From Desulfobulbus sp. (GTDB taxonomy: Bacteria; Desulfobacterota; Desulfobulbia; Desulfobulbales; Desulfobulbaceae): a stretch of 6,719 nucleotides of DNA. Below the pieces are notes generated by a model. It did no database searches. It was not told the origin of the DNA and was given only the letters and a program-made list of their open reading frames with translations. Position 1 is the first letter of the stretch. Every line of letters begins with the position of its first letter. The position numbers were made by a program, and so were the translations under genes. Below, piece after piece: positions 1-5,274 of this stretch. Where the stretch lies: assembly GCA_030600525.1 (NCBI GenBank), contig JAUVLX010000195.1, forward strand, positions 1-6,719. The letters are read 5' to 3'.

Positions 1-777
1 TCCCAGGTCATTCAAAATATTGTTACCAACGCAGTCCAGTCGATGGACTGTGAAGGGAGTATTGCCATTACCTGTGAAAATTATGTCCAGGTGGATCCAG
101 CAGATTTTATGTTGAATCCGGGCCAGTATGTTCAGATTACGATTAAAGACCAGGGAAACGGTATTCCTGCAGAGGATCTTGATAAAATTTTTGATCCCTA
201 TTTCAGCACCAAGAGAACAGGGCAGGGGCTGGGTTTAGCTATTTGCCATTCAGTCGTAAAAAATCATGGGGGAGTGATTGTCGTGCACTCCGTTATTGGC
301 CAGGGAACAACCTTTTACCTCTACCTGCCAGCAGTTGAGCCGCTGCCGGAGCACGCAGCTGTTACCGATATTCAATCCGGCGATGCGGTTGAACAGAAGA
401 AAACAGTCTTAATCATGGATGATGAAAAAATGATTCGTGACCTGGTAACAGAAATCTTGAAACGGGAAGGGTATTCTATCAGCACTGCCAAGGCAGGGGA
501 GGAGGCCATTGAAATCTATCAAAAAATGCTTGAAGAATCCTCTCCTCCGGATGTGGTCATCATGGATTTGACAATCCCTGGAGGTATGGGGGGCAAAGAA
601 GCAGCACGTGCCATCAAGAATCTTCATCCCGATGCCAGACTTATTGTATCCAGCGGATATTCTAATGATCCGGTGCTTGCACATTTCCAAGAGCATGGAT
701 TTTGTGAAGTCTTGACCAAGCCGTATCGACGTGAAGACCTGTGTCGTTGTGTAGAAAGAGCGATCTTAACGCGTTGA
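1..777 (+). CDS. Hybrid sensor histidine kinase, C-terminal part (HATPase_c plus receiver domain), 5' truncated by window edge
   Basis: The frame is open from base 1, so the gene starts upstream; 258 codons are visible. Residues 1-112 are the ATP-binding half of a histidine kinase. The N box is QNIVTNAVQSM (residues 5-15), the G1 box is DQGNGIP, the F box is FDPYFSTK, and the G2 box is GQGLGLAI. Residues 134-257 are a CheY-like receiver with the acidic pair D140/D141, the phospho-acceptor D189 in VVIMDL, the switch serines 217/218 in IVSSGYS, and the conserved lysine K240 in LTKPY. All key residues are present, so both domains should be active. The protein would autophosphorylate on a histidine encoded upstream and pass the phosphate to its own receiver. 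The upstream sensor (PAS, membrane or other) is not visible, so the signal is unknown. No DNA-binding output domain follows, so the receiver probably feeds a phosphorelay. The stop codon overlaps the TTG start of the next small ORF by 4 bases. Confidence 0.95.
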   Translation, partial: SQVIQNIVTNAVQSMDCEGSIAITCENYVQVDPADFMLNPGQYVQITIKDQGNGIPAEDLDKIFDPYFSTKRTGQGLGLAICHSVVKNHGGVIVVHSVIGQGTTFYLYLPAVEPLPEHAAVTDIQSGDAVEQKKTVLIMDDEKMIRDLVTEILKREGYSISTAKAGEEAIEIYQKMLEESSPPDVVIMDLTIPGGMGGKEAARAIKNLHPDARLIVSSGYSNDPVLAHFQEHGFCEVLTKPYRREDLCRCVERAILTR

Positions 778-1093
778 GAACAGTGTTTGGCGCGTTTCTG
801 CTTTTTTATCCCTTACTTGGTGTATTGTTTCTTTTTTTAAGGTAAATGCAGAGTTTGATGAAGGTTTTTTCGGCAAATGGTACCAGGAAGAGTTTATTCA
901 CCTGTACCATAGGGTGAGTCTCTGTGTTCCTTTGGAGGTGAAAAAGGTGTATATGGATGAAAATACCTGGGACCTTCATGATGATTTTTTTGCAGATTTA
1001 CAACGTTCAGTTGCAAGCTGTCCTCATTACAAACAGTGCCCTGTTTATAAGCGATTTTGTCTGTTCTACCCGTGCCTGACAGCAATCTGTTAA
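774..1093 (+). CDS. Small membrane-anchored cysteine-rich protein, readable only through a -1 frameshift (programmed, or a broken gene)
   Basis: I do not recognise this protein. TTG at 774 overlaps the kinase stop (TTGA) and opens a frame coding a very hydrophobic segment (VFGAFLLFYPLLGVLFLFL) that stops at TAA 843-845. Just before that stop the zero-frame codons CTT TTT TTA contain the heptamer T TTT TTA (833-839). A -1 slip there continues as AAG GTA AAT... without interruption to TAA 1091-1093. The fused product would be 106 residues: one N-terminal membrane helix or signal anchor, an aromatic and acidic middle (GKWYQEEF, WDLHDDFF), and a tail with Cys 83, 89, 96, 101 and 106. The downstream frame has no ATG, GTG or TTG before 914, so it cannot explain its own 5' half. 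Alternatives are a one-base indel in the T7 run (true mutation or sequencing error), transcript slippage, or independent translation of the 3' half alone. No clear stimulatory hairpin or upstream SD-like stimulator is seen. The observation is solid; the mechanism is inference. Confidence 0.5.
947..1093 (+). CDS. Alternative reading of the same locus: 48-residue cysteine-rich small protein from GTG 947
   Basis: If the frameshift is not used, the downstream frame can still be translated alone. GGAGGTG at 934-940 is a strong Shine-Dalgarno sequence with 6 bases to GTG 947. ATG 953 is a second choice, with AAAAGG 5 bases upstream. The product would have an acidic N-terminal half (DENTWDLHDDFFADL) and a basic cysteine-rich end. 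Cys sit at 25, 31, 38, 43 and 48, with two tandem units CPHYKQ and CPVYKR. The spacing could bind a metal or form disulfides, but I know no family with this exact pattern. It ends 132 bases before the MFS gene. The start signal supports this reading; the coding-like sequence upstream of 947 argues that the longer fused protein is the original one. Confidence 0.4.
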   Translation: MYMDENTWDLHDDFFADLQRSVASCPHYKQCPVYKRFCLFYPCLTAIC

Positions 1094-1225
1094 TAGCCTG
1101 TTAAAGGTGGATTGGTTACTTCTGAACAGTTGATTTACCTCTTGTTGCTTCAGCGCTCATCCAAATATTCCAGGCATTCTTGCATTTAAAGACAGCACCT
1201 CCCTCTTTATAACCTGAGAGTCGTT

Positions 1226-2416
1226 TTGAAAACATTTCCCCTGCAAATCTTATTATTGTCTTTATTGGCAGCCTTTCCGCCTCTTTCTACCGATATGTAT
1301 CTGGCTGCCATTCCTCTGCTCGTACAGCAGTGGCAGCAGCCGCTGGTAATAGTGAACATGACCCTGGTCTTCTTTTTTGTTACCTACTGTGCCTGTCTCC
1401 TCATTTACGGTCCCCTGTCGGATAAGTACGGACGGAGGCCACCATTGTTGTTCGGAATAGTTTTGTATACGCTGGCCTGTCTCCTCTGTGCCGCATCCAG
1501 AAATGTGGAGATGCTCATCGTTTCCAGAATTCTGCAGGGAGCAGGTGCAGCCGGTGCTTCTGCAATTGTTTTTGCCATCTGTAAAGATGTGTTCACTGGG
1601 GCGCAACGGCAGCGCGTTTTTGTACAGATAGGTGTAATTGTAGCAGCCGCACCTATCATTGCTCCTGTTCTGGGAGCCTGGATTATGGAAATGCTCTCGT
1701 GGAGGTGGGTGTTTCTGCTGCAGGCAGGGATGGCCTCTGTTGCCTTTGTCGGGGTGTTGCGGATGGATGAGTCGCTGCAGCATAAAAGGGAGGAGGGCAT
1801 CTGGCGTGCCTTTGCCAGTTATGGCAGATTGTTGTTAAACATTAAATACATGCTGCTAGTCATCACGCTGTCTATCTTTGGGATGCCTGTGTTTGCCTTT
1901 ATCGCAGGTTCCTCAGACCTCTACATTACCCGACTCGGGTATGATGAGCGTCAGTTTGGTTACTTTTTTGCTTTGAACGCCTTGGCGTTTGTTTTTGCTC
2001 CTTTGACTTTTTCCCGTCTTACCCGTCGATATGCGCCAAGTCATTTGATACCGCTTGCCTTTGTGGGGATGATCTGTTCGGCACTCTTGTTTTTGTGGAC
2101 AGCTATCCCTATGCCGTGGCGACTGACTGTGCCCATGTTTATGGTGACCTTTTGTTTCTCATTTTGTCGCCCTGGCGGCAGCAACCTGATCCTTGAACAG
2201 GTTGATCGTGATGCAGGTGCAGCATCATCGTTTATGGTTTTCGCCTATTTTTTAACAGGTGCCATAGCAATGTGGCTTTTTTCCCTGGAGTGGGATGATA
2301 AACTGCAAGCGCTATCAATGATGACCTGCGTCCCTGTTTTCATCTCGCTGATTTTGTGGGGTGTATGGTATTGGCTGGATGCGGGGAGAGCGGGCGGAGT
2401 AACGGTTGATGAATGA
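1226..2416 (+). CDS. MFS multidrug exporter of the Bcr/CflA (DHA1) family
   Basis: This inner-membrane proton antiporter has 396 residues, the usual length for the family, and an expected 12 membrane helices. Diagnostic motifs are STDMYLAAIP at residues 21-30 (helix 1, with the acidic residue typical of Bcr/CflA exporters), MFS motif A GPLSDKYGRRP at 62-72 in the loop between helices 2 and 3, RILQGAGAAGASA at 101-113 in helix 4, and the motif-C-like stretch APIIAPVLGAWI at 142-153 followed by WRWVF. The start is TTG 1226, with GAG bases at 1216-1220 as a weak SD. An in-frame TAA at 1187 excludes much extension, and no ATG fits before the first helix. Family members export drugs such as bicyclomycin or chloramphenicol, or small metabolites and amino acids; the substrate here cannot be told. 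It stands alone: 132 bases separate it from the small ORF upstream, and the next genes converge on it. Confidence 0.9.
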   Translation: MKTFPLQILLLSLLAAFPPLSTDMYLAAIPLLVQQWQQPLVIVNMTLVFFFVTYCACLLIYGPLSDKYGRRPPLLFGIVLYTLACLLCAASRNVEMLIVSRILQGAGAAGASAIVFAICKDVFTGAQRQRVFVQIGVIVAAAPIIAPVLGAWIMEMLSWRWVFLLQAGMASVAFVGVLRMDESLQHKREEGIWRAFASYGRLLLNIKYMLLVITLSIFGMPVFAFIAGSSDLYITRLGYDERQFGYFFALNALAFVFAPLTFSRLTRRYAPSHLIPLAFVGMICSALLFLWTAIPMPWRLTVPMFMVTFCFSFCRPGGSNLILEQVDRDAGAASSFMVFAYFLTGAIAMWLFSLEWDDKLQALSMMTCVPVFISLILWGVWYWLDAGRAGGVTVDE

Positions 2417-2450
2417 AAGGCTGGTGTGTGATTACCCGCTATTTTTATTC
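2389..2450 (+). terminator. Weak candidate terminator of the MFS gene
   Basis: AGCGGG at 2389-2394 can pair with CCCGCT at 2435-2440, and TAA 2400-2402 with TTA 2432-2434. The T-rich stretch ATTTTTATT follows on the plus strand. The loop is about 29 bases and one arm has a 5-base bulge inside the coding end, so this is a poor intrinsic terminator. It is the only candidate between the convergent MFS gene and ABC operon. Confidence 0.22.
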
Positions 2451-3188
2451 TATATGATTCCAGGGGCAAAGGTAGCGCTCCATACGATCAAGAAGCAGGT
2501 AGAGGGTGAAACCTAACAGGGCCATACCTGTTATGCCGCTGTAAAGAGCGACATAGTTGGCACGTCCCCATGAATCCATAATGATGTACCCCAGGCCCTT
2601 GGTCGTGGCAAAGGATTCAACAAAAAACAGGATTGCCACTGCCGTGCCGATGGAAATGCGCATGGCCGTAAGAATTTTAGGGAGCGTTGCCGGTACGATA
2701 ACATGACAGTATAGTTGCCATTTGGTTGCCCCCAGGGTTTGCAGGGAATAAAGGTAGTTTTGATGGATGTCTTTGGCTGCATCCCTGGTGGTAACTAGAA
2801 TTTGGAAAAAAATGATGAGTGCGATCATGACAATTTTGGACAGGTTGCCGATACCAAAAAGAATGATCACAAGCGGCAGCAATACCACATGCGGTATGGG
2901 GTAGAGCAGGTAAATAAAGGGAGAAATCCTTCGTTGCAGGAGTGGTTCGTTGCCAATAAGCAGGCCGAGAGGGATGGCTGTCGCAGCACCTAAAGCGACT
3001 CCGGCCAGCGCTCGCAACCCGCTGATAATTATATCGTCAACAATCTTTCCAGTTAACAGCTTGCCACCGAAGTCAGCCAGCACCTCCCATGGTTGCGGTA
3101 GGGCCATTGAGTGCAGCAGCAAGGCTGCTATTTCCCATTCGCAGAGGAGCAATATGGCTGCCAGCAGGATGTCACGTTTAGCAAACAT
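2445..3188 (-). CDS. ABC transporter permease, SsuC/TauC-like (BPD_transp_1)
   Basis: This inner-membrane subunit has 247 residues and about six hydrophobic helices (for example 8-26, 56-78, 93-112, 117-133, 180-196 and 216-233). The cytoplasmic EAA loop that docks on the ATPase lies near residues 148-172 as LQTLGATKWQLY...VPATLPKI. It keeps the invariant glycine and the LP pair, while the usual leading EAA is replaced. Length and pattern match permeases of the nitrate/sulfonate/taurine importer group, which normally work as homodimers. Its ATG overlaps the end of the ATPase gene by 11 bases, so translation is probably coupled; a weak GAAGAA lies just upstream. It is the last gene of the operon and ends 28 bases from the convergent MFS gene. 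The substrate is unknown. Confidence 0.93.
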   Translation of the reverse strand: MFAKRDILLAAILLLCEWEIAALLLHSMALPQPWEVLADFGGKLLTGKIVDDIIISGLRALAGVALGAATAIPLGLLIGNEPLLQRRISPFIYLLYPIPHVVLLPLVIILFGIGNLSKIVMIALIIFFQILVTTRDAAKDIHQNYLYSLQTLGATKWQLYCHVIVPATLPKILTAMRISIGTAVAILFFVESFATTKGLGYIIMDSWGRANYVALYSGITGMALLGFTLYLLLDRMERYLCPWNHIE

Positions 3189-3915
3189 TGCATTCTTCGG
3201 TTAGAGCTGAACGCAGCATATTGCAGCGTTGGAAAAACAGGCTACTTTGCCTATAGCCGACTTGACCTGCTTCTTTATTGTCTACGCGCTCGATAATTCG
3301 CCCTGGAGCACTGCCCAATACAATGATCTGGAGCCCCAGAAATACAGCCTCTTCTATGGAATGGGTGACCACTACCGGTATCACCTCTTTCTCTTGCCAT
3401 ACATTGAGTATCAGGTTCTGCAGCCGTTCCCTTGTCAGGGCATCCAGGGAGGATAAAGGTTCATCCATGAGTAGAATGTCGGGTCGAATAACTAGTGCCC
3501 TGGCCAGTGCCACTCGCTGCTGCATCCCTCCTGAAAGTTGCCCTGGATAGTATTGGGCAAAAGCTGATAATCCCATCTCTTCAATTATCTGTTCGACTTG
3601 TGGTTTGGCCTCACGTTTGTTCACTTTTTGGAGAACCAGGCCCAGGGCAACATTTTCATAGACTGTCTTCCACGGAAAGAGACCGAAATTTTGCAAAATA
3701 GTTCCACATCGGGATTTCTCAGCAATCTGCACTTTTCCCTGCACAGGCTGCAGTAGGCCGGCCAGGAGAAACAGCAAGGACGACTTGCCGCATCCAGAAG
3801 GACCAATAATGGCGCAGCTTTCTTTTGTTTTGACTGCAAAGGAAATATCTTTGAGTACCCAATGCTGTTGTCCCTTCTGTGAATAACAGAAAGAGAGATC
3901 TTCGACCTTGATCAT
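3178..3915 (-). CDS. ABC transporter ATP-binding protein, SsuB/TauB-like
   Basis: This 245-residue cytoplasmic ATPase should power the permease encoded next to it. All catalytic motifs are intact: Walker A GPSGCGKSS (38-46), Q-loop glutamine 75 in LQNFGLFPW, signature LSGGMQQR (127-134), Walker B ILLMDEP (147-153, catalytic Glu 152), D-loop SSLD and switch histidine 185 in VTHS. The QNFGLFPW Q-loop and the HSIEEAVFL stretch after the histidine are typical of the nitrate/sulfonate/taurine ATPases. The start is ATG 3915, 7 bases after the stop of the binding-protein gene. No purine-rich SD is visible there, so it probably relies on coupling to the upstream gene. The tail (residues 215-245) contains three cysteines near the end, two in the last five residues (ECNVC), which is unusual and of unknown meaning. 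Confidence 0.95.
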   Translation of the reverse strand: MIKVEDLSFCYSQKGQQHWVLKDISFAVKTKESCAIIGPSGCGKSSLLFLLAGLLQPVQGKVQIAEKSRCGTILQNFGLFPWKTVYENVALGLVLQKVNKREAKPQVEQIIEEMGLSAFAQYYPGQLSGGMQQRVALARALVIRPDILLMDEPLSSLDALTRERLQNLILNVWQEKEVIPVVVTHSIEEAVFLGLQIIVLGSAPGRIIERVDNKEAGQVGYRQSSLFFQRCNMLRSALTEECNVC

Positions 3916-3922
3916 GGAAAGA

Positions 3923-4849
3923 TCAATGAAAGAAGTCGGTGGACACTAGCTGCTCATAGGCAAGGGGCTTGACCAATCCTTTGCCAACCATCCAGTCGAT
4001 GACAGGTGTGTACAGCTCCCGGGAAAAAGGGGTGGGTGCAGGGTAGTGAGGTATCGGATAGTTTGCAGCAATTTTTGGCGGTATTCTTCCTTTTTCAACA
4101 AAGAGTGGACGAAATTGCTCAGGATCATTGTTGATCATCTCCACAGCCTTTGCGTAGGCTGCAAAAAAACGAACAACATCTTCTTTGCGCTGGTCCAGTA
4201 CCTGTTTGCGCATGACAATGACCGTTTGCGATAGGCTCTTGCCTGTCTGTGCATCGGTTAACAGTTTTATCGCGCCTTTACTTTCTGCAACCGAAGCAAG
4301 CGGCTCAGGCAGAGTTGCTGCCTGGATAGCATTGGCAAGCAGCATCTGCAACCGGATAGGCATTTTTTTTATCTCGATTTTTTTTATTTCCTTTTTTTCA
4401 AATCCTTGGGCTTCCAGCATCCGATCGGTAACATATTCGATGATGGTTGAGCTGGAGACACCAATTTCCACGTTTTTTAAATCCTCCACTGTTGTAAAAC
4501 CTGACTTGGGAGCAGCCATAATGGCGAAGATTCCCTCAGCAGGTGTTGCGCCGAGGCAAAGTGAAGTGATTCGTATCAGGTTCCTCCCCTGGTCAAGCAA
4601 GATTGCGCCCACTGGATCGTCGATGGCGCCGTCAATGGCCCCAGCGGTGAGTGCGCTATCCCTTTCCAGTGCGCTTAAAAAAGGGATAAGTTCCACCTGC
4701 ACACCCTGCTGTGCATAGAGGCCTTGCGCTTCTGCCACGTAAAAGGGAACCACGTCCTCTATCAGTAAGGTACCTATTTTAAGTGGTGTCGTCGCCTGAA
4801 CAGTGACAGCGCTAAAGAGCAATAAGAGGAGAGATACGAAGAGCTTCAT
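3923..4849 (-). CDS. ABC transporter periplasmic substrate-binding protein (SsuA/NMT1-THI5-like)
   Basis: This 308-residue secreted binding protein opens the operon. Residues 1-19 form a clean Sec signal peptide (MKLFVSLLLLLF then cleavage near TVQA/TTP); there is no lipobox cysteine, so it is a soluble periplasmic protein. The mature part begins LKIGTLL, followed by FYVAEAQGLYAQQG (36-49), the standard first-lobe motif of this family, and ALTAGAIDGAIDD, where the family scans for its ligand loop. LPEPLASVAE near 180 is the hinge and second-lobe signature. I chose ATG 4849 rather than TTG 4861: the signal peptide fits it directly and GGA lies 7 bases upstream, while the TTG has no SD. The fold class binds sulfonates, nitrate, taurine, pyrimidine thiamine precursors and related compounds. 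No biosynthetic or desulfonating enzyme lies in the window, so the ligand is open. Confidence 0.92.
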   Translation of the reverse strand: MKLFVSLLLLLFSAVTVQATTPLKIGTLLIEDVVPFYVAEAQGLYAQQGVQVELIPFLSALERDSALTAGAIDGAIDDPVGAILLDQGRNLIRITSLCLGATPAEGIFAIMAAPKSGFTTVEDLKNVEIGVSSSTIIEYVTDRMLEAQGFEKKEIKKIEIKKMPIRLQMLLANAIQAATLPEPLASVAESKGAIKLLTDAQTGKSLSQTVIVMRKQVLDQRKEDVVRFFAAYAKAVEMINNDPEQFRPLFVEKGRIPPKIAANYPIPHYPAPTPFSRELYTPVIDWMVGKGLVKPLAYEQLVSTDFFH

Positions 4850-5089
4850 ACAATCGTCCAAGGAAAAAAGTTAGTATTGTGATCGGGTCTGTACATGTTG
4901 GATCTGAGATTCGGAGTGTGAAGTGATTGCTACCACAATGTGATCTTGTTTGCTGCTGGCGCAAGGTTCTTGGACCAGGAGAGATAAATTCAACAGATGA
5001 AATGCACTTGAGCAAGCGGTTTAAAGGATTGGCTGTTTTTTGCATAATCTACTCTTTGGGGGTCATGAATCATACACCTCGGATTATGC
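4850..5089 (-). promoter_or_regulatory. Non-coding 5' leader of the ABC operon, with a dyad block at its far end
   Basis: These 240 bases must hold the promoter of the ABC operon unless it is read from the cyclase gene. I found no convincing -35/-10 pair and no match to the TPP, SAM or cobalamin riboswitch cores. At 5042-5049 and 5082-5089 there is a perfect 8-base inverted repeat (GCATAATC/GATTATGC), with a small palindrome ATGA-A-TCAT at 5065-5073 inside. Another short palindrome, CACAATGTG, lies at 4934-4942. A 77-codon minus-strand frame from ATG 5045 crosses the region but runs 38 bases into the binding-protein gene and does not look coding. Confidence 0.35.
5042..5089. repeat. Inverted repeat GCATAATC / GATTATGC with nested palindrome
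   Basis: Eight perfect base pairs separated by 32 bases, extendable by one G-T pair, enclose the palindrome ATGAATCAT (5065-5073). The centres differ by about 3.5 bases, so the two are not concentric. The right arm touches the TTA that borders the palindromic element. It could be an operator, a hairpin in the original 3' end of the cyclase transcript, or an unrelated dyad. On the minus strand the hairpin is followed by A6 and not T, so it is not a standard terminator. Confidence 0.45.
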
Positions 5090-5274
5090 TTAGGAGCTGT
5101 CCGTAAATAAGTTGGACAATATCGCGCTCATGTTTAGGTTAGATTTGGATGATCTAATTGAACAAAGCCGCAACCGTAGTTGTGCTACGTTGAGGACTTT
5201 GTGATTGAAGATCGGCCAAAGATGACCTGAAGATGCGATGCGAGATGTTCAAGTTGTTTCAGGACAACTCCTTA
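5090..5274. mobile_element. MITE-like palindromic element, 179 bases (5093-5271) with TTA direct repeats on both sides
   Basis: The ends are inverted repeats: GGAGCTGTCC at 5093-5102 and the complement of GGAGTTGTCC at 5262-5271 (9 of 10 match). The two arms stay collinear along their whole length, so the element is one long imperfect palindrome. Well-matched blocks include ACAAAG at 5162-5167 with CTTTGT at 5197-5202, and CAAC-CGTAG at 5171-5179 with CTACG-TTG at 5185-5192 around the loop TTGTG. TTA at 5090-5092 and at 5272-5274 looks like a 3-base target duplication (or TA, or TTAG shared with the next base). There is no transposase frame inside, so it would be a non-autonomous element moved in trans. 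Ends starting GGAG..TGTCC and a TA-centred target suggest an IS5- or IS630-type partner; that assignment is inference. The right-hand TTA is, on the minus strand, the TAA stop of the cyclase gene. Confidence 0.75.

Noticed and set aside
768..807. Possible Rho-independent terminator after the kinase: AACGCG (768-773) pairs with CGCGTT (791-796), followed by a T6 run at 802-807
   Set aside because: The loop is 17 bases, the T run starts 5 bases after the stem, and the same bases code the hydrophobic N-terminus of the overlapping small ORF. Probably chance.
846..917. 23-codon ORF from ATG 846 directly after the zero-frame TAA
   Set aside because: Short, basic, low-complexity, without SD, and it overlaps the better-supported -1 frame.
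1180..1213. TTGCAT and TTTATA as a promoter for the MFS gene
   Set aside because: Spacing of 20 bases is too long for a sigma-70 promoter and neither box is good.
4917..4950. CRP-like half sites (TGTGA, CACAATGTG) in the ABC operon leader
   Set aside because: The half sites do not have the TGTGA-N6-TCACA spacing, so no site is claimed.
4812..5045. 77-codon minus-strand frame from ATG 5045 upstream of the binding-protein gene
   Set aside because: It runs 38 bases into the binding-protein gene, has no clear SD and a low-complexity, non-globular composition.
4862..5089. TPP or SAM riboswitch in front of the binding-protein gene, suggested by the transporter family
   Set aside because: None of the conserved core motifs of these riboswitches could be found on the minus strand.
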